Notes under the pieces: model-generated | What the model was told of the DNA's origin: nothing | Databases searched by the model: none | The model's input: only the letters and a program-made list of their open reading frames with translations | Made by a program: the position numbers and the translations under genes | Shown here: piece after piece, positions 34,801 to 46,800 of the stretch | How positions within the stretch are numbered: the stretch's first letter is position 1 | Layout: each line of letters opens with the position of its first letter | From: Thereva unica | Lineage: Eukaryota > Arthropoda > Insecta > Diptera > Therevidae | Assembly (NCBI GenBank): GCA_949987705.1 | Contig: OX465281.1 | Span: 196,775,112 to 196,839,111, forward strand | Direction: 5' to 3' | DNA length: 64,000 bases

Positions 34801-37800
34801 GGACTTATTTCAGAGGTGAAGTGTATTAAGTGAATACATTGATTACCATGTAAGGCACGCAGAATAAAATTCTGGCTACCCTTTTTAGCATTAAAAACAT
34901 TACTATCCAAAATTACCATTGCATTTCAGCTACATTTGGTGAGAATTTTACTAGCAAGATATCTTTTTGACTGCACTGCACGATCCACACCGAACGAATT
35001 TGGAGGACGGAATAAACTCAAGAAGAGAGGCTTCGACAAGACAAAGAATAATAAAAGCACATCACATTTTCAACGAAAGTATTTCACAAGTCATTACCTA
35101 GTCGGTTACCTAGCCATTACAATGTAAAGACCTCCATTTTACTAAATTTGCAGTAGAATTTTTCAATTACCATGTAAGCGGTTACACAAATCATTAATGA
35201 ATTCTTGGGTTACCTGAGTAACCCCTCGCTAGTTTTCCCGCTGGGAAGTAAAGCCTTTGATTTGTTACATATAGGGTGTTAGTAATACTCTATTTACAAA
35301 TTTTATAGCGCCAAACTATTAGGAGTCCTAGCATACGTGACAGACCCTGTACAAGCAGTTGCGGAAAAATTGTAAAGATGAGAGGATGAATATTAACAAA
35401 ACCAGTTAATACTAAGCAAAGCCGGTTTATAGTACACTTCAGCCTGTCCCTGTTATGCTGTCTGTAAATTTTGGAAAGAAGGATTCAATTGTTTTACAGT
35501 TCCAGGATGATATATTTATGTGGATCTATCATTATAGCCAAGGTCCTAAATCCAAAGCAATGCCTGAATGCGAAAGGATCTTTTTGATTGAAAGCCGTGA
35601 ATTATGCCTACTGGGGACACCACGATATAAAAAAAAGCGCCCTGTACTCGACCTCTTAGGTGGTATGGAAGAGAGTGCACAAGACTTATTATATTTATAA
35701 AGCACTTACAATTCCTGGTGCGTTATAAATTTTAAAATATTCTTTTGGAGTAAAGTGCGACAGTTTAGCATGGAATGGTTTTACATAAAGAAAGATTTTA
35801 CTTTTTCCATATCATTAAACATCAAATCTTAATGATGAGGCAAAATGCTTCATTGCCTGGGATACTATATGATAAAAACCTCTTCCATATGTAATTTAAA
35901 ACTTTTACTGCAATTGTCTCAGGCTCAGCTTTTGGTCGAAAATAGAAAAATTTTTATATTCTGTACAAAGCAGAAATTAAAATTTGCGGCACCGTATCCA
36001 CCTGCACACAAAAAAATATGATTTCATAAAAAAATAAAAAAAAATAAAAATCTTCCACGACTAAATTTTTCCCTAAACCTGAAAAATCGTTTTTAAACAA
36101 CACAACAACAAAAATTCCGAAAATTTTGTCTCAAAGAACGGCAGGCGCAATCGCAAGTAGATATATCCCAATTCATGCGATTGCTATATACATGAATTCA
36201 AAAGTTCAATGTACATAAGCAGCGAAACCGATAGACAGCTTTTATATATTTCGAAAGCTCTTGAGTCTCAGTTTTAACATGGATTTTTGAAATCAGTGTA
36301 AGTAAGGCCATCTATGTTCAAAGCCCGCAAACAAGGTTACGTATCTACTTATAGATAATCAATGGTATCTACTTATAGATAATCAATGTAAAAGACGAAC
36401 AAAATAAAAGCATTTCGATACCGGATCACATATCCACAGGCGTCCAAGAATATTTCTTTTCGCAATGTTCCATTTCCCGCTGGGACTCCAGCGGGACTTG
36501 TAAGCTTACAGAAGTACTGAAAAGAGCACTTACTAGTAAGGGGTAGGCCTTACTATACCCCTTACAGATGAGCAGTTCTGTAAGTACCCTAAGGTAAGTA
36601 CTTATGTAACTGCTCTAAGGTAAGAAGAAAAGTAAGGCCTTACCTCCTATGACATTGTGTGTAAAAATAAGCACTTCTATAAGGGGTATAGTAAGGCCTA
36701 CCCCTTACTGGTAAGGGCTTATTTCAGTACTTCGGTAAGCTTACAGGTCCTACTGGGTAGTAGTCCTATCTAATTCAGGGTCATACACAAAATAAATAAT
36801 TGGAAACTGAATTTTGTAGCATTAAATTTATGAATAATGTTTTATGTTTTTAATCTGCTTCAGACCAGCTTCAACTAAACAATTTAATTTTATTTATATA
36901 GAAGGAGATTTATTTTCATTGTTGTTTAGCTTTCATCAGTTACGATATCCAAGATAGTCAAACTAATACCAAATAAACTTTGTGCAATCTTCAACATTAA
37001 GTGATTTCTACCTTAACCAGCATTCCAACAACTGCACTCTGCCATTAAACAAACAGGGTGTGTGCCAGCATTTATCCATTATTTTATAATATTTAATGAG
37101 CCAAAAAGTAAAACCTATAGTATAAAATATGCAGCATACTTACTCAACAAAGAAATTCATATTAGTAACATATTTTGTCCAAAGCGGCGTTGGAAAGTAT
37201 CTCCAATAAGGTGCCTTTAGTTCTAAAGTAGCGACATTTCTCAGCGCATATTTAGCAGCGTTAATAATGAGCTGCGGCTCCGAGTCGGGGGCTAGATTCG
37301 GCTCCAGACAACCTAAACGTGTATCAAGTGCAACACGACCGATGCCTTATTTGAAATAAAAGTTTAAATAGAAATAAAAAACAATAGCAGTCAATTAATT
37401 CAACTCACATTCGAGCGACCACTTATGAATTTCATTGTCGAAATCTTCAGGCAGTTCAGAACTCTCATCTAAAAGTTGCTCGCAACGTTGGAGAAAATCT
37501 TCTGTGACTACCTCGAGCGGCTCCAAGTACCGACGAACGGTGGATAATTGCAGAACTGGTTTCTGAACTCTTGAACGAAATTCACGCCATTGTTCGCCGT
37601 GACTGCAAGCAATTTAGATATAATAGTCATACAATTAAGGGCATGCTTCTTCACAATACTTACACACCAACAACACCAGGCAAATCTCCGAAAAAATCTT
37701 TTCGCACCACGCTCTTGTATTTCACTAAGCTCGGCATAGACGGTCGAAATGGTGTTGAGCCTTCGTTCCTGCAACACTGGAAAATATTTGTAGTTGATCA

Positions 37801-40800
37801 ATCTTTTGCGGAGTTTGCTCATAAATAGCTAATTGTTAGTATCAAACCGCTTTCCTCAACCGCCGATGTTTATCTACACCAATCCGAGGATGTATTTAAA
37901 CAATGTGGAACGAAAAGCAAATTTGCGTTTGGAATACTAAAAACTTCGGATACTTCGCGGAATGCGATTTCATGATGTGATGATGGCCACTAATGTACAT
38001 AAAGACTTGTGAAGTACTACGATTGTTGCTTACGTGTTTTAGTAATAATAGAAAAAGTAAATGAAGCCCGGGTGCAGGTGTGAATGTTATGGAATACTTG
38101 AATACTATTTACCTTTTCGATTTCATCCGCATCGTAAATGAATAGAAGGTCAGGCCGACCCATAAGGCCACCGAATCGCACTATCCGTCCATATTCTTGA
38201 TGGAGAAGTGAGGAAATTTTTGCAATATCTGATATTGTGTATTGCCCAATAAATGGGAAAAGCCTGAAAAATTACAGTTTTTAGTATTAATTATTTGAGT
38301 AAATAAAATTAGAAAAAATCTTTTCGATTTCGATTAACTAAGACTATACGTTTACTTTTAAATCCCGTGTGACCATCTGCGGGGGAGCAATAAAAGGCGA
38401 GAATTTGCTGGGAGCCTGCAACGAATATTAAACAAGCAAACCGTTTCTGACGACACAATTATTGAAGAGCTGTGGAGTACGACAAAGGCGCTATATTGAC
38501 CGCAGCGGAAACGAGAATCGGTTATGTCCAAAGAAACATGGAACACTGGACTAGAGGCTCAGGAAAGGCCCTTTATACTGTTGACAATCTATTTTTTCAT
38601 ATAGAGTGCAATGTTGAACAGCACTAATCGGGAGATAGTGAAGAGAGAGAGAAGTGAAGGAAGGAACTGCCATAATAAAGCCGTGATATTTTTAATCCAC
38701 CTACTCCCAACCATCATTATCGCGACTCTGATAAGGGGGCATCGAGAAACAACTCGCTGTAGTGTTATGCCTCCTGAAATGAATTGAATCTCATCAACCA
38801 ACCGATGACATGCGCTTTGGTGGACCGAGGAAGGGCTAGGAAGGCTGTGACAGGAGAAATCATGAATGTAAAGAGGAAAGAAGAAAGAAGGGAGGTTATA
38901 TAGGTAGGAAAGTGGAAAAGGCCAAGGACCGTGGGGCTCTGCCGTGATTCGACCTGGGGCCTCTGGGACGGTAGTCAGACGCCTTACACCCTAAGCTACC
39001 GAGGCCCCCTCGGTGTTACGTGAACTCTATAAGACGTCACCAACTTGAACGAGAATACTCCCAATTACACCGGGAAGTAAAGAGTAGTGTCCGGCGTGAT
39101 AAAAGACAGCAGATAAACAAGCTCGCAGAAAAAGTGGCAAACGCGGCAAACACAGACAAAAGTAAGGTGCTGTACCAAATTACTAAGCAGCCCTAGGGAA
39201 AGCACTCTACTAAAAGGCATGCCGTTAAGAGTGCGGATGGAAGGCTGCTGTGCAGCGACGAGAAGCAACTCCAAAGTTGAAGTGATTACTACCTCGCCGC
39301 CGGCTGAATGGTCGACCTGCACAGGAGCCTCAGGGAAACTTCAACAATGCACAGCCGATAAGAATCACCACCCGGGCCCCATCCAAGACGGAAACAGTAA
39401 CCGCAATTCATGCGATGGCCAATGGTAAAGCAGCTGGAAAAGATGGCATCCCGCCAGAATTGTTGAAAGCCGATTCAAGCCTCATATCAGATGCGCTACA
39501 GACAATCCTGGCAATAGAATGGAACACCTGAGCCTTTTCGGAAGATTGGACGGAAGGTATCATAGTCAAATTACCCAAAAAGGGGGACCTAACAATGTAT
39601 GACAACTGGAGAGGCTTCCGTTTATTATGTACTGTGGGTAAAATTTTGTCCCACATATTACTATCTAGGATAAGAAAGGCAGTAGAACGAAAGCTTATAA
39701 GGCAGCAGACCGGGCCCAGAAAGGGCCGCTCTTGTATAGTTCATATTAACACCTTAAGAGTCATTGTGGAGCAGTCTACTAAATTATGATCCCCCCTGTA
39801 CCTTGCTTTGGTAGATGAGAAAGCGTTAGACTCAGTTAATAGGAGCTTTATATGGCACTTCGACAACGTGGACTGCCTGACAAAATAATAGAATTGATAA
39901 AAGCCCTATACAACAATTCCAATGGAGGAGTTCTTCAAACTGCAAAATTGTCCGACAGCTTTGAGGTGAGCTCAGGAGTACGTCAAGGATGCCTACTTTC
40001 GCCATTACTATTTCTTATAGTAATAAACGAGATCCTTGTCGCCACTCTAGATAGTAGAACAGGCGACATACAATGGGGTTATAAGACTGCCTTAAGGATC
40101 TCGACTACACGAATGATATTTGTTTGCTGGCCCACAGACATCAGGAACTGAAAAACATGTTAAGCAATTTGACAGCAGAAAGTAATACAGCAGGCTTAAG
40201 GCTGAATCCGAATAAAACCAAAGAAATGCGGATAAATGCAAAGACACTTCAGCGAATTGCGCTAAATTACCGTGACGTGGAACTGGTAGATAGATTCTGC
40301 TACTTTGGTAGCATTATTACCGAAAATGGTGGGGCAGAAGAAGACGTCAGTTCCAGAATAAATAAAGCACGAGGCGCATATGCATGCCTGTCCCGCATAT
40401 GGAGATCAACGGAGATCTTCACTAACACCAAATTGAGTCTGTTCAACTCTAACGTTAAGGTAGTTCTGTGGCTATTGTCACCTTGGCCATCAGTACGGGT
40501 TTTGTTAATAAAATAGAAACACCGTATTTATGAGATTACACTTTATTTATTATACACTACGGCAAAGTCATTTGTTTTATAATTTATTTTAACCTACAGC
40601 AAATTAATTTTAATCGATACAGAGGCCCGTTTAAATTATTTTACGTTAATTGATTCACGGAGGTCGGGTGCCGGCAACAATCTGGTGAAGACTGGTTGGA
40701 ATCACTGTAGTTCTTTATCACTGATGCTGTGATAACGGCTTGGGGATCTATCCTATTTATGGCTATGTATTTGTGTATAACTCTCCATGGATCAAGCAGA

Positions 40801-43800
40801 CTATCCATGGATCGGCAATTCACCAGGTTGTTGCCGCTACAGTTCTTTTGTACGGTTGCGAAACATGGAAAGTCACCCAATTCATAACAGGGCGCCTACA
40901 AGTCTTCATCAACAGATGCCTTCGTCGTATCCTAAAAATCCGCTGGCAAGATAGAATTTCAAACGAAGAACTATGGCGCCGTGCCGGCCAAGAAAGGATA
41001 GACGACCAAATCAGGCGAAGGAAATGGAATTGGGTTGGCCACACCTTGCGACGCGAAAACGAAAATCTAGCCAAACAGGCCCTTGACTGGAATCCGCAAG
41101 GTTCCCGTCGAGTAGGAAGACCTAGAACAACGTGGAGAAGAACCCTACTAGAAGAAGCCGCAACAACTGGGAGATCCTGGTCGGAGCTAAGAGCTGTCGC
41201 GCAAAACAGAGTCCGCTGGAGGGCAACTGTTTCCGCCCTATGTCCCATGAGGGATTAAAGGAGTTTAAAGAAGAAGAAGAAGAAGTTCTGATGACATGTC
41301 TGTGTTAAGAGGAAAGGAGTTGGGATATGAATAAGAAGCGCATTGGCATTCCTTCTAAAATTCTACGAAATTCTATTTAAAATCTGAAAAGAATAAACAC
41401 TTCTCGGGCGATTTCTTGCCAACAAGAAGAAGATGGGGGGAAATGTCTTTTGGCCTGTGGTATTGGATAAATGTGAAAAATTAATTGAGAATTGTTGTGT
41501 TTGAAAAATTGTGAAGAATTTTTAGTGTTCCAGGAGAGCAGTTTATTATTAAATTTCCATCTGCCATTTCCAATATTAAATTTTAATTTCTAGGGTACGA
41601 AAGTTTACCGTTATATTGCACTAAAATTGATTTTTTTAAATAAATAACGGAATAACCTCCTAGTGCCGTACTTCAACTTTGACAAATGGCAACTGAAAAC
41701 AGATTCTGACACATCGCAAGTAATTGCCAGCGCTAAAACCTCTGGCACTTACTGGCTGTAGGGAAAGTAAAAGTTTCCCCGCTTTTTATAGCTCGAGAAA
41801 GTAAACGAACAGCCCCAGGATTCTTTCGAGCGCTTTTTGGCGCTCGAGGGATCCCGTATGCGTGACGGAAACACACTTTAAGGGAGAACATAATTATAAA
41901 TTTGAATTAATTTTTCAAACTCATCTTTCATACAAGAATAAAGTAAATAAAGGTAAAATTGTAACCGCCATTCCTGCAATGCCCAATGATAAAGCAACTG
42001 GAAGAGATGACTTCCCGCCAGAATTGTTGAAAGCCGACACAAGCCTCATAGGAGATGCGATCAGACCCACTACAAGAGGGAGGGCAGGGCCACTGGGACA
42101 AGAATTGCAGGAACGTGTCAAAAGAGTGAGTTTACGCCGCTGCATAAAATTAATCTTAATTATATGATGTAGTGGTGCATGTATTTCATGCAGCTAAACT
42201 AAAATTGGCAGCTTCAATTGAATTATTTGATGCACGCGGTGTAAACTCACTTATGGTCTGCTATACTGAACTGCAATACTAGTTCTTCTAGATTTCTCCA
42301 AAGCATTTGACTCTGTGGTTCTCTCGCATCTCCTACATAAACTTAGTCAGCGGTATCGCTTCTCTTCTTATTTTGTTCGTCTTTTCTCTTCTCTTCTCTT
42401 TAATAGGTCTCAGTGTGTTTGGTTGTGTCTTTGAGCTCAATAGTACCCTGTCTCAAATTAATAAGTGAAGTTCTAGTAATAAGTAATTTAAGTAATTTCC
42501 TAGTAATTTTCTTAAACTCGTTCCGTTCTCGTAAGCCGTTCCTCGCTGTTCCGGCGTGGTTTTAGTCCTCTTTAACTTGATAATGTTCCATTCCCAATCG
42601 TTGAATGCGCCAAAAACCTGGGTGTTGTTGTCAATTCCAAACTTTCCGCTGCGATCATGTCAGCCTTCTCAAATATCGGCTACATGGCACCTGTTAGGAA
42701 TCTAACATTCCTAATCGAAACAAAAAAAAACCATAGCAACACACACCAAATTTTATGCATTAAAAATAAATCAAATCACAATTTTATTACGATAAGAAAA
42801 TAAAATGCATTTTATCACGAAAGCGGGCTCAGATTCTGTCTGCGTTTATCTGAGCCGTTGGAATTTCAAGCAACAAACAAGTTGCAGAATTGCTTTATTG
42901 CAATTTTAATTGCTGAGAAAATTTTGTCCTCAGAATATTTTTATTTTAATTTTAATGTTTTGTTTTGTTTTGGCTGTTTTGTTAAGAGAGTATATAAGTT
43001 TACGAATGGAATAAAATAGACCAGTTGTTAATCAACTTGAAAAGTGTTTTGATTAAAATTTTCAGAGCGGTTAATGATTTGGTGTCTCGGTACAAGAACC
43101 AGAGACACCCACTACAACAGGACTAGGTATCAAGCACCTTGTCCTAATTTAAAATATTACAAAATAGAGCAAAAGAACTCCTATTCGAGCTAAACTCATC
43201 AAATCTGTTGTTGTTCCTCATTTTCGTTATGGTTCATTGGTGAATATTTCCTTTGACTCATCCTGCCGCCAGTGTCTGAAAGTGGTATTTAATGTTTGCT
43301 CATTTTTCATATGAGAAGATCTAATCATGTGTCAGTTGTGATAAATTCCCTACTGGGCTGTGACCTCTTTCAATTCCTCGATCTATGGCACTGATAAAAA
43401 AAATTCTTAGCTTAAGAGGCTTTTTCTTGAACCAAGCAAATAATGTTTTGGATATAACGAAAACAAAATTGTCTTCGGATAAACAATACTCATAGTCTTG
43501 GTTTCATTGTCTTGGATGAAGACAAAAGTTGACAAGAAGTAAGAAAAAAATTTCTTGATTTGAGATACTCATTTTTTTAATATAAGCAACTCAACTTCTT
43601 AGTCAAAGAATATCAAATTCTTGAAGCAAGCAAATTAATTTTCTTGACGGCTGTTTTGAATAAGGACTCATATTTTTCTAATGATCATATGCCAGTGTCA
43701 AATTAACTACAATATTTCCACGTAATAAACTAGTGAATTGCCTCAATAAATATTCTCGAATTAAAACTTCATCGTGTCTTGATTTAAAACAAATTTTGTT

Positions 43801-46800
43801 TTGAATGAAAAATATTTTGTTTCTTGAATAAAAAATTAAAAAATCTTATTTCGAAAAAAAAAAAAATATATATATATCTTGGTCGAAAAATATAAGTATT
43901 GAGCGAAGAAATACAATTGCTTGGCTCAAGAATTTCTAGTGTCTTACTCTGACACAGCATTCTCATGTTAAGACTGAAAAATGTTTCTACTCAAGACAAC
44001 GAAACGAAAACTATCGAATTGCTGGAATCAAAACAATTTTTCTATCAGTGTGGCTTTACTGTACTCTAGCATAAGGTCTTTTATTTCAAAAGTCCCTGCT
44101 ACCTTGCTGACTTCCTCGTTCCTTTGCAATCCTTGAGATCCATCAAATTCCTGATTCCCGCCCACATTTCCCTAATTGGTAGTCGTTCCTATTTGGTGTA
44201 TACCCTAAAACCTGCATTACACTACTCGCGAAGTTACCTCAGCGAAGTACTTCTCGAAGTTGCTCGACCTCGAAGTCCGAAGTACCTGCACTACACTAAT
44301 CGCGAAGTTACTTCGGCGAGGTACTGCTCGAAGTTAATCGAAGTCGCGAAGTTGCCTCTCTACACTCTCTACTTCGACCAACTTCGCGAGTAGTTTAGTG
44401 CGGTGCGTGGAATAATCTTCCAAGTCACATTCAGAGAATGAGCACAGCCACAGTATTCAAAAGCCATGCATCTATTTTTGACGTGACAACGTCTAATAAA
44501 ACGGTTAGCCGGGATGCCCAAGCGACAAAGTGTCGCATAACCGTGTGAGTGGGCGTGGCTTACGCTGCATGTAGTAGTGGCTACATGCAGCGTAAGCCAC
44601 GCCCACTCACACGGTTATGCGACACTTTCTCGCTTGGGCATCCCGGCTAACCGTTTTATTGTGTTTATTATTATATTACTGTCATTGTTACATTTGAGAA
44701 CGAATAAAAATTGTGTTTTGCATGTAATGAATAACAGATAACGAGCAACATGGTAGTTGTCACGTGATAATCGCCACAGCGCGAAGCGCCGTGGCCCGGG
44801 GCACCGGTTTTTTATACGCGTTATATTATAGTCTGGGAAATTAGCATTTAAAGGAGACGAAATTCCCTTATGACTTTTTAAGAAAACAATTTCGGAATCC
44901 AAAAAAATAAAACATGGCCGCCGGAGATATCGTGTTTTTCCTGAGTTTTCCATGTATCTCGGTTTCTATAGGCTATACAACCAAATGCGAAGGCCCAACC
45001 CAGTAGGACTTGTAATGGCTATGGAAACGATTTGGTAATCACAATTCACAAACTCTAGACCTTACCGCACGCAATACCAACTGCATTACATTTATATTGC
45101 AATGTCCGCCCTGGTAAGGCCTTTCTTTTTACATCATACAGGTTTTTACATACAGGTCATTACATTTTGCATTACTTTGTATTAACTTCCGATTTTCACC
45201 AAAGAAATAATTGATTGAAATTTCAGCGGTTGCCAAAAGTCCTACTGGGAAAATGCTGGCAACGGAGACACCCAAGTTCCTGCCCTTAATATCATATAAA
45301 ATAATACACATTTACCTAAAAGATGAACCTAATTACATTACTATACGATAATTCGTCTAGGAGTTACTCAACTTTAAGTAAATATTAAAAAAATACATTT
45401 TTTTCTTTCGTAAACACCCTGTATTTTGGTAGGTAGTGGGGATAGCCCCCTCTCTAGAACATTTTTTTCTCCAAAAATATCCAGAAATCAACCCTGAAAA
45501 TATTAGCCACGTAGTCTAACAGAGGATTTATTAAACGTCTGATGACCTATACAAGTTGCGAATTAGGGGGATATTAGTACATATTTTAAATCTTTATAAT
45601 GGTGATACTCATGAACGACAACTCGTTCGGTAAAATATATTACATCATTTTGTGTAGATAATCGCATGATCTACAAACTTTGTAAACAATATTTTATGAT
45701 AGGACTTGCCGTTTAAGAGATATTAGCCAAGAACGGAATTTTATGGTTTTAGGGGTTGTTTTTAGGGGAAGTGTACAACCAATTTTCCGAAACTTTTTTT
45801 TAACATATTATTCTCACTAAAAACTATTTTTTTAAAAAAAGTTTCGTGAGTTGACATTTAGTTAGAGGCCTGCATTCGAATTTTGCTCTGACGATTAGAT
45901 TTCTTAAGGGGGGAGCCTGCTTTAGAGGCTTCAAAAAATCTATTTTTTTGAGGAATTTTTAGGGAAGGAAATAAATATTTAATTGAAACGAAACTTTCAG
46001 GTATTATTGTTATATATTTCAACATTTTTCTCAAATTTTTTCATTAACATATATGTCATAATATGCCGGGTACAAGCATTTCGCCGAGACGCCTCGAGCG
46101 TGCATGTGTCGTGTTGGCGGGAAAGATAGGAACAAAATTTAACGTCCTATCGAAACGAGACAAAATTGATTGTATTCAGGATTAAATTCTCTTCTACTTG
46201 AACCTAAAAAACCTTAAAAAAAGTTATAATTAACCCACTTTTTAATCAATCTAAGGTGAAATTTTTTTTTCCAAAAAAAAATTTCACCTTAGATTGATTA
46301 AAAAGTGGGTTAATTATAACTTTTTTTAAGGTTTTTTAGGTTCAAGTAGAAGAGAATTTAATCCTGAATACAATCAATTTTGTCTCGTTTCGATAGGACG
46401 TTAAATTTTGTTCCTATCTTTCCCGCCAACACGACACATGCACGCTCGAGGCGCCTCGGCGAAATGCTTGTACCCGGCATATTATGACATATATGTTAAT
46501 GAAAAAATTTGAGAAAAATGTTGAAATATATAACAATAATACCTGAAAGTTTCGTTTCAATTAAATATTTATTTCCTTCCCTAAAAATTCCTCAAAAAAA
46601 TAGATTGTTTTGAAGCCTCTAAAGCAGGCTCCCCCCTTAATGTAACGTCCGCTAGGTGAAGACCCAATCTAAGCGGAACTTTGTTACCCTATTATTAATA
46701 TTTTTAAGGCCTTTTTTTGTTATTACACACGATTTCTTCAATGTGGAATAAACTTAAAGAAAAATTTTGGTTGGCACGCACCGAAAATGCACAAGGTACT

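Larger units (their letters stand above)
38350..41283 (+). pseudogene. RTE-type LINE, split by a SINE and a solo LTR (intron 1)
   Basis: A piece left of the SINE (38350-38545, EELWSTTKALY) is followed after it by NKLAEKVANAANTDKSKVLY (39115) and RT (39400-40460) with many frame breaks. The RT piece 39852-40450 holds ALYNNSNGGVLQT, VSSGVRQGCLLSPLLFLIV, LRLNPNKTKEMRI and FCYFGSIITENGGAEE. After the LTR the C-terminus resumes (40846-41255: LLYGCETWKVT, KWNWVGHTLRRENENLAKQA, VRWRATVSALCP). It ends in AAGAAGAAGAAGAAG-type repeats at about 41280, a usual RTE tail. It shares its sequence with 20668-21912 and 41950-42080. Confidence 0.85.
42265..44473 (+). pseudogene. CR1/Jockey-like LINE RT relic broken by three insertions
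   Basis: Pieces in order: VLLDFSKAFDSVVLSHLLHK (about 42290), IVECAKNLGVVVNSKLSAA (about 42600), SVVVPHFRYGSLVNISFDSS (about 43200), LLGCDLFQFLDLW (to 43388), FLIPAHISLIGSRSYLVYTL (to about 44205) and WNNLPSHIQRMSTATVFKS (44411-44470). These are RT motif A, the region after YADD, the thumb and the C-terminus. Insertions lie at 42692-43133 (LTR), 43389-44050 and about 44206-44410 (TIR elements), and repeat A begins at 44474. A second relic of the same family is at 54090-54720. Confidence 0.75.

Noticed and set aside
40820..41248. 142-codon minus-strand ORF
   Set aside because: It is the antisense shadow of the RTE C-terminal coding region.
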